A DNA stretch of 64,000 nt, taken from NCBI RefSeq assembly GCF_014650915.1, contig NZ_BMVW01000020.1:14524-78523 (forward strand). Direction: 5' to 3'. The position numbers and the translations under genes are program-made. The stretch is from Streptomyces poonensis (GTDB lineage: Bacteria > Actinomycetota > Actinomycetes > Streptomycetales > Streptomycetaceae). Under the pieces are notes generated by a model. That model saw only the letters and a program-made list of their open reading frames with translations, was not told the DNA's origin and made no database searches. Shown here in pieces: positions 16,909 to 25,250 of the stretch (position 1 is the first letter of the stretch; every line of letters starts with the position of its first letter).

Positions 16909-18213
16909 ATGACCATCGGATTCTCGGCCCGCGCCGCCGTCTCCTGCGCCGCCGTCTGCCTCCTCGGGGCGCTGGCTTCCGCTCCGGGTGCCGCCGCGGC
17001 TCCTCCCGCGTCGGGCCCGCGCGCGACGAGATCCACGGCCCTGTCCCCGTCCCTGTCCCCGGCTCCCTCCCTGTCCCCGGCTCCCTCCCCGCCCTCGTCC
17101 CCGTCCCCGTCCTCGTCACAGCGGACGTCGCTGCACCGGCCCGGGACCCAGGTGCGGCCGCGGCCCGGGGCGCCGAAGGTCCCGGACGGGCTCTCCGCGC
17201 TGTCGTGGCTGGTGGCCGACGCCGGCACCGGCGAGGTGCTGGCCGCGCACGACGCGCACCGCAGACTGCCGCCCGCCAGCACCCTCAAGACCCTCTTCGC
17301 GCTCGCCCTGCTGCCGGCCCTGCCCCCCGGCGCCCGCCACACCGTCACCGAGAAGGAACTGGCGGACGTCGGCGCCGGCAGCAGCCTGGTCGGGGTCAAG
17401 GAGGACCGCACCTACCGGGTGGCGGACCTGTGGCGGGGTGTCTTCCTCAGCTCCGGCAACGACGCCGTGCATGTGCTGGCCGCGCTCGGCGGCGGCCGGC
17501 GGGCCGCGGCGGCCCGGATGCAGGAAACGGCCCGCGCCCTGGGCGCCCACGACACCCATGTCGTCTCCCCCGACGGCTACGACGCGCCGGGTCAGGTCTC
17601 CTCGGCGTACGACCTGGCGGTCTTCGGCCGGGCCGGGCTGCGCAACCCGGAGTTCGCGCGGTACTGCGCCACCGTCCGGGCCAGCTTCCCGGCGGACGGC
17701 TGGTCGTACGGCATCCAGAACACCAACCGGCTCCTCACCGGTGACGGCGTCGACCGGTACCCGGGACTGATCGGCATCAAGAACGGCTACACCAGCCGAG
17801 CGGGCAACACGCTCGTCGCCGCGGCCCGCCGGGACAGGCGCACCCTCGTCGTCACCGTCATGAATCCGCGGCGGGGCGGCAGCCTCGCCGTCTACGAGGA
17901 GGCGCGTTCGCTGCTCGACTGGGGCTTCCGGGCGGCGGGGCGCGTCGACCCGGTGGGCTCAGTGCTGCCACCGCGCTCCCGACCGCCGACCGGTCCCGGC
18001 TCACTGCCCGGGGCCGGAGCCGGGGCCGGGGCCGGAACCGGGGCCGATCCCGAAGCCGGACCCGCGGGCGTGACCGTGGTGAAGGGCGGGGAGACCGGTC
18101 CGGGCTGGTCGGCGGCGGCCGCCATCGCGGGCGCCGCCGTGGTCGGCGCGGGCGCGGTGGCGCTGGTGCTGCGGTTGCTGCGGCTGAAGGGCGGCCACTC
18201 CGGGCGCGGTTGA
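16909..18213 (+). CDS. D-alanyl-D-alanine carboxypeptidase (peptidase S11) with C-terminal anchor
   Basis: 434 residues. Signal peptide 1-31, a Ser/Pro-rich linker (45-72), then a penicillin-binding fold: SxxK Ser124-Lys127 (PASTLKTL), SxN as SGN 182-184, and KTG replaced by KNG at 291-293 (GIKNGYTSRAGNT), as in several actinobacterial DacA proteins. A Gly/Ala-rich linker and a membrane helix near 405-427 (IAGAAVVGAGAVALVLRLL) anchor the enzyme outside. It trims the terminal D-alanine of peptidoglycan stem peptides. The last 322 bp overlap the 3' end of the opposite-strand GT87 gene. The cause of the overlap is unclear, since both C-terminal tails are low in complexity. Confidence 0.85.
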   Translation: MTIGFSARAAVSCAAVCLLGALASAPGAAAAPPASGPRATRSTALSPSLSPAPSLSPAPSPPSSPSPSSSQRTSLHRPGTQVRPRPGAPKVPDGLSALSWLVADAGTGEVLAAHDAHRRLPPASTLKTLFALALLPALPPGARHTVTEKELADVGAGSSLVGVKEDRTYRVADLWRGVFLSSGNDAVHVLAALGGGRRAAAARMQETARALGAHDTHVVSPDGYDAPGQVSSAYDLAVFGRAGLRNPEFARYCATVRASFPADGWSYGIQNTNRLLTGDGVDRYPGLIGIKNGYTSRAGNTLVAAARRDRRTLVVTVMNPRRGGSLAVYEEARSLLDWGFRAAGRVDPVGSVLPPRSRPPTGPGSLPGAGAGAGAGTGADPEAGPAGVTVVKGGETGPGWSAAAAIAGAAVVGAGAVALVLRLLRLKGGHSGRG

Positions 18214-19322
18214 CCGACGGGCAGTCCCAGCAGCAGTCCGAGTGTGATCCACACATATGTGTTGCCACCCAGGAAGCCGGCCGCTGTGTGTGGGGCGTCG
18301 ACCCACAGCCAGACGACACTGGTGCACAGCAGCGCGTACGCACAGGCCGCCACCCCCACCAGCCGCCGGTGCCGCAGCAGTACGGCGAAGGACGGCAGCA
18401 CCCACACCAGGTGGTGCACCCAGGTGATCGGGCTCACGAGGCAGGAGGCCAGCCCTGTCACCGCGAACGCGCCGGTCCAGTCCCCGGCCCGCGCTCCCCG
18501 GCGTGCCTGCCACGCCCACACTCCCAGGACGCACAGGACCGTCACCGCCCAGACGGCCCGGTCCGGCTCTCCGAGCCGGGCCAGGACCCCCTGGAGGGAC
18601 TGGTTGGAGACGTAGTCGAGGCGGCCGATCCGGCCGGTGTCCCACAGCGCCTCGGTCCAGTAGAAGCGGGAGGCGTCCGGCGCGATCCAGGCCGCCGCCG
18701 CGGTGGCGGCCGCGGCGACGGCGGTCGCGCGCCCGGCGGCCCGCCACCGCCCGGCGATCAGAAGCAGTCCGATGAACAGCGCGGGCGTCAGCTTCACCGC
18801 CGCGGCCAGGCCGATCCCGACGCCCGCCCGCTTCTCCCGGCCGGTGGACAGCAGCCAGGCGTCACCGAGCACCACGGCCAGCAGCAGGAGGTTCACCTGC
18901 CCGAAGCTGACCGTGTCCCGGACCGGTTCGAACAGCGCGAGCAGGCACACCGCCAGCCCGGCGCCGAACCGGCCGTACCTGCGCAGCAGAGGACCGAACA
19001 GGACGTACAGCACGGCCGCCGACGCCAGGAGGTTGAGCAGCAGACAGAGCACGACGGCCGTGCCCAGTCCCACCAGTGCCAGCGGGAGCATCGCGACGGC
19101 AGCGAACGGCGGATACGTGAAGCCGTACGCCGTCCCCGGCACCCGGTAGTCGTAGAGACGGCCCCCCTGGTGCGTCCACGCGTGGACGGCGCCGTGGTAC
19201 ACCCGCAGGTCGAACCAGTCCCGCAGGAGGGGAACGGTGGCGGTGAAGAGCGTGACGGCGCCGACGAGGAGGAGCAGCAGCAGGAGCCGCCGCCGGTCGG
19301 TGGCTCGCGGCCCAGCTGTCAT
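17892..19322 (-). CDS. GT87-type polyprenyl-phosphate mannosyltransferase membrane protein
   Basis: About 476 residues with some ten membrane helices and the GT87 (DUF2029) hallmarks: an early DLRVYHGAVHAW with the likely catalytic aspartate, YGFTYPPFAAVAMLPLAL, and SFGQVNLLLLAVVLGDAW. In actinobacteria these enzymes use polyprenyl-phosphate-mannose to build lipomannan-like glycans on the outer face. Start is uncertain: ATGs at 19322 and 19364 both sit in a 21-bp repeat; I took the inner one, close to the first helix. The last ~107 codons are antisense to the carboxypeptidase gene and encode an Ala/Pro/Ser-rich tail. Neighbour at 19444 is a related MptB-like enzyme on the same strand. Confidence 0.8.
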   Translation of the reverse strand: MTAGPRATDRRRLLLLLLLVGAVTLFTATVPLLRDWFDLRVYHGAVHAWTHQGGRLYDYRVPGTAYGFTYPPFAAVAMLPLALVGLGTAVVLCLLLNLLASAAVLYVLFGPLLRRYGRFGAGLAVCLLALFEPVRDTVSFGQVNLLLLAVVLGDAWLLSTGREKRAGVGIGLAAAVKLTPALFIGLLLIAGRWRAAGRATAVAAAATAAAAWIAPDASRFYWTEALWDTGRIGRLDYVSNQSLQGVLARLGEPDRAVWAVTVLCVLGVWAWQARRGARAGDWTGAFAVTGLASCLVSPITWVHHLVWVLPSFAVLLRHRRLVGVAACAYALLCTSVVWLWVDAPHTAAGFLGGNTYVWITLGLLLGLPVGQPRPEWPPFSRSNRSTSATAPAPTTAAPAMAAAADQPGPVSPPFTTVTPAGPASGSAPVPAPAPAPAPGSEPGPVGGRERGGSTEPTGSTRPAARKPQSSSERASS

Positions 19323-19403
19323 ACCGGGGGATCCAGGTGTCCTACCGGGGAGTCCAGGCGTCATACCGGGGAGTCCAAGTGTCGTGCCGGGGGTCCAAGT
19401 GCC
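19321..19403. repeat. 21-bp tandem repeat, four copies, over the GT87 start
   Basis: Units ATACCGGGGGATCCAGGTGTC (19321), then variants at 19342, 19363 and 19384 (the last 20 bp). Read on the minus strand in frame with the GT87 gene they give Pro-Gly-rich GLPGRTPGSPG. The unit contains the candidate start codons, so repeat number would change spacing of the translation start. Confidence 0.8.
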
Positions 19404-19443
19404 GTGCCACGTGGAAGAGGTGTCGTGCCGCGCGGTTCAGACG

Positions 19444-20841
19444 TCATGCCGCGCGCTCCAGCGCCGGTGGCCATGCCGTCTGGCGGGCCTGCCAGAGCAC
19501 GACCAGGGCGAGGGCGCCGCCGGACACGGCGAGGGCTGTCTGCGCGGCGTCGGGCGGCCCGCCGGCGGGCAGGACGGCCAGCGCGAGGACAGCGCTGACC
19601 GCGCTGACGGCGGTGACCCGGCCTCGCGCGGAGCCCTTCGGCGCCGCCGCGGCGATGAGGAACAGTCCCCACAGCGCGTACCAGGGCCGGATCGCCGGGC
19701 CGAGCGCCGCCAGCGCGGCCAGGCTGAGCCCCAGGGCGTACACCGGACCGGGCCGCAGCCTCAGCCAGATGAACAGCACGACGACGGCGCCCGCCAGGAG
19801 TCCGGCCAGGTGCCACAGCGGCAGCGCGAGCGGCGCCAGGTCGCTGCCGAGGCGGGCGAGCAGGGCGCCGGTGGCGCGGCCGAGGAGGCTGGTGGGCGAC
19901 CAGTTGCCCGGTGACACCGGGGTGCGCAGGGCGGCTATCCATCCGTGTCCCGTGCCGGTCACCGCGGTCGCCGCGGCGGTCGTGGCGAGCGCGACGGCCG
20001 CGACGGTGACGGCGGTCCGCGGCGCGCGGGCGCGCCCCCGCATCACCACGACGGCGAGCAGCCCGAGCGCCGCGGGCGCCTTGACCAGCGCGGCGAGCGT
20101 CACGAGGACGGCGCCCAGCGGATACCGGCGGCCCCGCGCGGCCACCAGGCCCATGCCGAGCAGCCCCAGCATGACGGCGTCGTTGTGCGCTCCGGCCACC
20201 AGGTGCAGCAGCACCAGCGGGTTCAGGGCGCCCAGCCACAGCGCGGCGGCCGGGTCGGCGCCGCAGTGCCGGGCGAGGCGGGGCAGCGCCACCGCCATCA
20301 GGGCCACCCCGGTGAGCGCGACCAGCCGCAGGGCGAGCAGCCCGGCCGGCAGGTCGCCGGGCAGGACACCGGACAGCCCGGCGACGATGCCGAGGAAGAC
20401 GGGCCCGTACGGGGTGGTGGTGTGCCGCCACACCGGCGCGACCTCGTCGGCGAGCGGCCCGCCGAGCCGTGCGGGCCCGTGCGCGTACACGTCGATGCCC
20501 GCGTCGACCATGGCCCCCTGCGCGAGATAGCTGTAGACGTCCCGGCTGAACAGGGGCGGCGCGAGGAGCAGCGGGGCCGCCCAGACGGCCAGCGTCACCA
20601 GCAGGGCACGGGGAGCCGGCGGCCGTGGTCCGCGCACGACGCGGCCCAGCAGCACCCACGCGGCGATCAGCAGGACGACGCCGAAGTAGACGCCGACCAG
20701 ACCGAGCGCCGCGCCCGCCGACGAGGGCGCGGGAAGCTCGCGGACGGGAAGGGCCCCGGCGGTCTCGCCGCCCAGCGCGAGGACGGCGGAGCCGACGAGG
20801 CCGAGCGCCCGGCAGTGGCGCAGCCGGACGGGAGAAGCCAT
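19444..20841 (-). CDS. mptB: MptB-like polyprenol-phosphomannose alpha-1,6-mannosyltransferase
   Basis: About 465 residues, thirteen predicted membrane helices. Matches to MptB family: PPLFSRDVYSYLAQGAMVDAG, with the conserved SRDVYSY, TPYGPVFLGI, NPLVLLHLVAGAHNDAVMLG, and IRPWYALWGLFL. MptB builds the alpha-1,6-mannan backbone of lipomannan in corynebacteria and mycobacteria; streptomycetes carry homologues of less certain role. Together with the GT87 gene it forms a probable two-gene mannan or glycolipid cassette. Start at MASPVRL; an in-frame GTG lies 9 bases upstream. Confidence 0.8.
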   Translation of the reverse strand: MASPVRLRHCRALGLVGSAVLALGGETAGALPVRELPAPSSAGAALGLVGVYFGVVLLIAAWVLLGRVVRGPRPPAPRALLVTLAVWAAPLLLAPPLFSRDVYSYLAQGAMVDAGIDVYAHGPARLGGPLADEVAPVWRHTTTPYGPVFLGIVAGLSGVLPGDLPAGLLALRLVALTGVALMAVALPRLARHCGADPAAALWLGALNPLVLLHLVAGAHNDAVMLGLLGMGLVAARGRRYPLGAVLVTLAALVKAPAALGLLAVVVMRGRARAPRTAVTVAAVALATTAAATAVTGTGHGWIAALRTPVSPGNWSPTSLLGRATGALLARLGSDLAPLALPLWHLAGLLAGAVVVLFIWLRLRPGPVYALGLSLAALAALGPAIRPWYALWGLFLIAAAAPKGSARGRVTAVSAVSAVLALAVLPAGGPPDAAQTALAVSGGALALVVLWQARQTAWPPALERAA

Positions 20842-21058
20842 GGCCCACACGCGGACAGGATGTCGGCGGCGGATGACCGGGAGGGGACGGGCCGCCCGCC
20901 ACGGGGCGGCCTGTGCGTGACCGCCGTGTGATCAGTGCCCCGTATGCCCCCGCGCGACGGACGAGGAGAACAAGAAGCGAGAAGAAAGAGGAGGAGCCCG
21001 GTGAAGCCCGGTGAAGCTGCGCGCCCCGCCCGCACCGGCATCCGCATCCGCATATGCC

Positions 21059-21079
21059 CGGGGCGGCACCCCCGCCCCG
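21059..21079. promoter_or_regulatory. GC hairpin in the divergent 680-bp gap
   Basis: CGGGGCGG (21059-21066) pairs with CCGCCCCG (21072-21079) across a 5-base loop. It lies in the 20842-21530 gap between divergent mptB and GGDEF genes, which otherwise has a purine-rich stretch near 20965-21000 and no gene I can support. Confidence 0.4.
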
Positions 21080-21141
21080 TGCCGACCGTTGTCGAAGCGG
21101 ACGTGGTGAGGGGGCGGGGACGGGCATCACGAAGGAAGAGA

Positions 21142-21178
21142 GACGTCAAAATCTTGCCCTTTTCAAGATGTTGACGTC
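21142..21178. promoter_or_regulatory. AT-rich 15-bp inverted repeat (operator or terminator)
   Basis: GACGTCAAAATCTTG (21142-21156) and CAAGATGTTGACGTC (21164-21178) are complementary at 14 of 15 positions around the loop CCCTTTT. The element is strikingly AT-rich for this genome and has TGACGTC-type ends. It sits 353 bp before the GGDEF gene and about 300 bp before the divergent mptB start. The symmetry of both outer (GACGTC) and inner (ATCTTG/CAAGAT) halves suits a protein-binding palindrome; a terminator of an unseen short transcript is the alternative. Confidence 0.5.
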
Positions 21179-21530
21179 CCGGTACAGCACGGCGTCCCGC
21201 ACGGCCTGTGCGTGTTCACCGGCCAGGCCGACCATCCAGTGAGACGATCCGGAGCGCGGACGGGGTGTAAGGCGCCGTATCCGCCGCACAGCAGGCCGGA
21301 GCCGAGGTCACCGGCGGACGGCCGGACGGCCGGTGAGCCCGCGGTTTCCGGTTCCGCCGGGGGTCCGGCCGGCCGGTCACGACGGCCGGCCGCGGTGGCG
21401 GTCCCTCCGCCTGGCGGCGCATCGGCGATTTTCAGCTGTAGCTCCGTCACGGGCCAGCGGCACATGCTTGGCGGCGTCATCGGCTGTCCCGGGCACCCCT
21501 CCCGTACGAGACGAGACGGAGAACACGACT

Positions 21531-22208
21531 ATGGCGTCCAACCTTCTCACCCCCGCCCGACTTGGGCAGCGCACCTTGATCCTCACGACGGCCGCGATCC
21601 CGTTGACCGGGTGGACCGTCCACGCCGTGGCGCTGCACCGGCGCCTGGCCGCCGCCCGCCGCGACCCGCTGACCGGGCTGCTGCGGCGCGACAGCTTCAC
21701 CGCCAAGGCCCGCCAGCTGCTGCGCCGCCACGGCGACGACGTGCTGGTGGTCCTGGTCGACCAGGACCACTTCAAGACCATCAACGACACGCTGGGGCAC
21801 GCGGCGGGCGACACGGTGCTCACCGCCACGGCCGCCCGGCTGCAGGCCTGGGCGGGCCCCCGCGCGGCCGTCGGCCGCCTGGGCGGCGACGAGTTCGCGA
21901 TCGTCCTGCGTGTCGAGCCCGGACGGCGGGAGGTGCGGCTGGAGCAGCTGGTGCGCATGCTGCACACCCCCGTGAGCCTGGACGACGGGCAGACGGTCGA
22001 CGTGGCCGCCTCGGTCGGCGCCGCCGCCCCGGACACGCTGGGTGTACGTGATCTGTCGCAGCTCCAGCGGGCGGCCGACGCCGCGCTGTACGACGGCAAG
22101 CACTCCGGCCGCGCGGTCCTCGCCCATCTCCGGCACACGCAGGTGCCGTCCATCAACGGACGCCGCGCCGGCCGCCCCGGCACCGCCGTCTGGGGACGCG
22201 CCGCATGA
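21531..22208 (+). CDS. GGDEF-domain diguanylate cyclase, single N-terminal membrane helix
   Basis: 225 residues. A short hydrophobic segment (about 14-34, TLILTTAAIPLTGWTVHAVAL) precedes a complete GGDEF domain: RRDPLTGLLRRDSF (43-56), DQDHFKTINDTLGHAAGD (78-94) and GRLGGDEFAIVL with intact GGDEF at 118-122. The RxxD inhibitory site five residues before the motif is absent. All substrate and metal residues appear present, so it should make c-di-GMP, which controls development in streptomycetes through BldD. No PAS or EAL domain. It is preceded by GACGAGACGGAG and followed 47 bases after its stop by a strong hairpin. Confidence 0.85.
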   Translation: MASNLLTPARLGQRTLILTTAAIPLTGWTVHAVALHRRLAAARRDPLTGLLRRDSFTAKARQLLRRHGDDVLVVLVDQDHFKTINDTLGHAAGDTVLTATAARLQAWAGPRAAVGRLGGDEFAIVLRVEPGRREVRLEQLVRMLHTPVSLDDGQTVDVAASVGAAAPDTLGVRDLSQLQRAADAALYDGKHSGRAVLAHLRHTQVPSINGRRAGRPGTAVWGRAA

Positions 22209-22254
22209 GCCCGGCCGCGCTCCGCCACGGTGACGGAACCCGCGGCAGCACCCT

Positions 22255-22281
22255 CCGGCAGCCGTGGCCCACGGCTGCCGG
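22255..22281. terminator. Strong hairpin after the GGDEF gene
   Basis: CCGGCAGCCGTGG and CCACGGCTGCCGG are perfect 13-bp complements separated by one base (an effective 11-12 bp stem with a 3-5 base loop). Position 47 bases downstream of the GGDEF stop fits intrinsic termination. Confidence 0.65.
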
Positions 22282-22540
22282 ACACACCCCGACCTGCGCC
22301 GGAACGGCCGCGAGCAGACCGCCCGCGGCCCGTGCGCGGTCGGGGCCCGCCGTACGCGGGCCGGCGGACCGTCCTGCGGCCGGCGCGTCCGGCGCGGGCT
22401 CGCCACCGCATCACCCGGACTGACGCGCCGGGGAGGCCGGACCGGCCTCCACCACGCTTCCCGCTCCGGTCGCACGCCCGGCACGAACGTCGCCCACACG
22501 CTTCGTCCACCCACTTGGATCACCGTGAGGAGAGCCCATA

Positions 22541-22879
22541 ATGAGCCGCATAATGAGCCGAAGAGAGGCCCGGCACCCGTCTTCCGGTCACTCTCCGTAC
22601 TGCTCGTCGGGGTCGACCGACCGTTTTCAGCCGACCGCACGGCCCGGCGGCGCCGTGCATCGGCGGCAGACCGCGGGTGCGCCGGTGCACCCGGGCGAAC
22701 CGTGCGGCGCCGGGGTACCCGGCGGCAGCACCGGCCCACGCCCGTGCCCCGCCCTGCCGTCGGCCGCTCCCAAACCTCACAATCTCGCCCTTGTGGTGAG
22801 CCGTGCGGGCCCGCCGCCCCTTCGCGGCGCCGCCCGCTGTCGCGGCACCACCGGCCGTACCGGCCGTCGCCGTCCCTAG
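22541..22879 (+). CDS. Possible small hypothetical gene
   Basis: An ATG after GTGAGGAGAGCCCATA opens 112 codons of Arg/Pro/Gly-rich protein with no recognisable domain. The start region carries a 12-bp direct repeat (CATAATGAGCCG twice, 22537-22560), duplicating the start codon in frame. Apart from the ribosome binding site there is little evidence for a real protein; the frame runs into the 3' end of crcB. The rest of the 667-bp stretch (22209-22875) contains the terminator above and GC-rich sequence without a supported gene. Confidence 0.2.
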   Translation: MSRIMSRREARHPSSGHSPYCSSGSTDRFQPTARPGGAVHRRQTAGAPVHPGEPCGAGVPGGSTGPRPCPALPSAAPKPHNLALVVSRAGPPPLRGAARCRGTTGRTGRRRP

Positions 22880-23250
22880 GCCCACAACAGCCGGGCGAGC
22901 GCCGTCCCCACGCAGGCGGCGGCCAGTCCGACCGCCACGCTCACGGTCACGTTGGCGGCGGCCTGCCACCGGGCACCCTGCCGGGCGAGGGTCAGCGTCT
23001 CGTACGAGAACGTCGAGTACGTGGTCAGCGCGCCGCACAGCCCGGTGCCGAGGAGCAGCTGCACGCGCGAGTCCGCGGCGCCCGCGGCGACCGCGCCGGT
23101 GAGCAGCCCGAGGACGAGCGACCCGGCGACGTTGACGGTGAACGTGCCCCAGGGGAAGTCCGTGTCGTGCCGGGCCTGCACCGCGCGGTCGGTGAGATAC
23201 CGCAGGGGCGCGCCGGCCATTCCGCCGAGCACGACGAGGACCCAGTTCAC
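22876..23250 (-). CDS. crcB: CrcB/Fluc fluoride channel subunit (second of pair)
   Basis: 124 residues, four membrane helices, with GGMAGAPLRYLTDRAV, the conserved FPWGTFTVNVAGSLVLGLL (N of the pore polar track) and TTYSTFSYETLTL, the phenylalanine-box region of Fluc channels. GTG start at 23250 overlaps the stop of the upstream crcB by 4 bp. Actinobacteria often encode two CrcB subunits that form a heterodimeric dual-topology fluoride exporter. Confidence 0.9.
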   Translation of the reverse strand: MNWVLVVLGGMAGAPLRYLTDRAVQARHDTDFPWGTFTVNVAGSLVLGLLTGAVAAGAADSRVQLLLGTGLCGALTTYSTFSYETLTLARQGARWQAAANVTVSVAVGLAAACVGTALARLLWA

Positions 23251-23765
23251 GACGGCGTCCCGTCCGCCCGGCCGGTGCGGGCGTTCTGACGGGACACGAG
23301 GAGCCGTCGGGTCGCCGACGACGCCGTCCAGACCGCCGTGAGGGCCGCCAGTGGGGTGGCCGCGAAGCAGGCCAGGGCGGTCACGGCGTGCCCGGCGTCG
23401 AGCAGCCGCTCGACGTCGACCGCGTACGTCGAGAACGTGGTGAACCCGCCGAGCACCCCGGTCCCGAAGAACGGCCGCACCAGCCGATGAGCCGCCCACG
23501 CCTCGGTGATCACCACCATGAACACTCCGATGACGGCGCACCCGACGACGTTCACACAGAACGTCGTCCACGGGAATCCGCCCTGCCGCGTGGGCCACAG
23601 CAGGGACGCGCCGTACCGGGCCGTCGCGCCGATGCCTCCGCCGAGGGCGACCACCGCCACTACGGATGCCTGTCCGTGCCACGGTGACGGCCGCCGTGCA
23701 TACGGCTGCCGTACGGGCACCCGCACGGGCGCGTCGGGGGCCCTCTCGGGGGGCGGAACGCTCAT
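23247..23765 (-). CDS. crcB: CrcB/Fluc fluoride channel subunit (first of pair)
   Basis: 172 residues: an Arg/Pro-rich N-terminal tail of about 35 residues followed by four helices with GGGIGATARYGASLLWP, GFPWTTFCVNVVGCAVIGV and GFTTFSTYAVDVERLL. Start ATG follows GGAG at 8-base spacing. The longer, basic tail probably fixes membrane orientation opposite to its partner. Translationally coupled to the second subunit. I looked for a fluoride riboswitch in the 220 bp upstream and did not find its conserved blocks. Confidence 0.88.
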   Translation of the reverse strand: MSVPPPERAPDAPVRVPVRQPYARRPSPWHGQASVVAVVALGGGIGATARYGASLLWPTRQGGFPWTTFCVNVVGCAVIGVFMVVITEAWAAHRLVRPFFGTGVLGGFTTFSTYAVDVERLLDAGHAVTALACFAATPLAALTAVWTASSATRRLLVSRQNARTGRADGTPS

Positions 23766-23989
23766 GGGGGTGCGGCTCCTACTCGCCGGCCCGGGCGCCC
23801 CGGGCATGGTCGATCGCAAGCAGGGACCGTCGGCGGCACCGGTGCCACGGTTCGGGTACGGCGGGCCCCACCGCCGCGCCGCGGGGTCCCGCGGGCGCGG
23901 GTCACGGCCGATGCCAGGGTAACTCCTGGGGTTCCCCGGCATTCGCCCTGCCCGGCCCGCGTGCGCGGCGAGGGGTGCCGCGGCCTCCC

Positions 23990-24964
23990 TCAGCCTCCCT
24001 GGTGCTCCCCCGGCAGCTCGCACACCGCGACCCCGCGTTCCCACACGCTCCCCAGGACGAGACGGTCCTCGGCCCGGCACACGCTGGTGACCATGCGGAA
24101 CCCGGAGCGCCGGCGCGTGAGGTCGTGGACGATCCGGCCGGTGTCGTCGACCGCGATCACCCCGGCGAACCCGCCGGGCCGGAAGGGCGCGCGGAGCGCG
24201 ACCCGGGCGGCGGCACGCCGCACGGCGGCCGGGGCGGCCCGGTGCGCGGCGTCCAGGGCGGCAACGCGCGGACCGGCCAGCGCCACCCACGTCAGCCCGT
24301 CCGGGCCGCGCCACAGGTTGTCGGGCGCGCCCGGCAGGTCCTCGACGAACGGCTCGCTGCGGCCCGTGTCCGGCCCGGTGAGCCAGTACCGGGTGAGCCG
24401 CCGGGCACCGGTCTCCGCGATCACGAGGAACGATTCGTCACCCGAGAGGGCCAGCCCGTTGGCGAACTGGAGTCCGTCCAGGAGCACATCCGGCGTGTCC
24501 TTCCCGGGCGCCAGGCACAGCAGCCGTCCCGTCCCCGAGTGTTCCACCAGGTCGCCGACCCAGTGCTCCAGCGGGTAGCGGCGGCTGGAGGCGGTGAAGC
24601 AGACGGTGCCGTCCGGCAGGGCGACCGCGTTGCTGCAGAAGGCCAGCGGTTCACCGGCGACCGAGTCCGCGAGCACCCGCACGGTGCCGTCCCCGACCGC
24701 CACCCGCAGCAACCCCATCCGCGCGTCGCAGACCAGCAGGTCGCCGTCGGGCAGGAGTTCGAGCCCGAGGGGCCGGCCACCGGTCTCCGCCAGCACCTCG
24801 ACCCGCGTGCGGACGGGATCGGAGATCCGGCTCAGCCGCAGGATGCGCCCGTCCTCCACACCGGTCAGCACCCTGCCCCGGTCGTCGGCGACCACGTCCT
24901 CCGGTCCCCGGCCGCCGATGCCCACGTACGCCAGCGGTACGAGCCCGCCCCGTGACCGATCCAT
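23990..24964 (-). CDS. SMP-30/gluconolactonase-like six-bladed beta-propeller
   Basis: 324 residues starting at MDRSRGGLVPLAYVG, 5 bases after a GGAGGCGG site. Repeated propeller strands appear, e.g. GPEDVVADDRGRVLTGVEDG, PLGLELLPDGDLLVCDARMG, FANGLALSGDESFLVIAETG and PGAPDNLWRGPDGLTWVALA. These match the SMP-30/strictosidine-synthase-like superfamily of calcium-dependent lactonases and esterases. No signal peptide. Substrate unknown; genes of this kind in actinobacteria are mostly uncharacterised. Confidence 0.8.
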   Translation of the reverse strand: MDRSRGGLVPLAYVGIGGRGPEDVVADDRGRVLTGVEDGRILRLSRISDPVRTRVEVLAETGGRPLGLELLPDGDLLVCDARMGLLRVAVGDGTVRVLADSVAGEPLAFCSNAVALPDGTVCFTASSRRYPLEHWVGDLVEHSGTGRLLCLAPGKDTPDVLLDGLQFANGLALSGDESFLVIAETGARRLTRYWLTGPDTGRSEPFVEDLPGAPDNLWRGPDGLTWVALAGPRVAALDAAHRAAPAAVRRAAARVALRAPFRPGGFAGVIAVDDTGRIVHDLTRRRSGFRMVTSVCRAEDRLVLGSVWERGVAVCELPGEHQGG

Positions 24965-25250
24965 GTCCGCCTCCCGATGCGCTGCCCGGTTACGGCGGCC
25001 CATCCTCGCGTACGGCGGGTGCGGCGACGGCCGACTCCGGCAAACCCGCCACGATCAGGCGTCGCTCGCCGCGAACCGTTTCCGCGCCGCGCACCGTTCC
25101 CTCGACGCCGTCCGTCCCCGTACGCGGCACCGTCCGTTTCATGCCTGACGCGCCCGGCGCACCGGGACCCGGAGATGTACGCCCGCACACGCGTCCGCGC
25201 CGTCCGCACCGTCAACCCTCGCGCGCCCACCGTGAGGGTGATGTTCCTTT

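Noticed and set aside
21531..22879. GGDEF gene as part of an integrative element
   Set aside because: Small GGDEF proteins occur in some mobile elements, but no integrase, excisionase, replication gene or attachment repeat is seen nearby.
23766..23989. Fluoride riboswitch upstream of crcB
   Set aside because: The conserved blocks of the crcB riboswitch are not recognisable; only generic GC hairpins are present.
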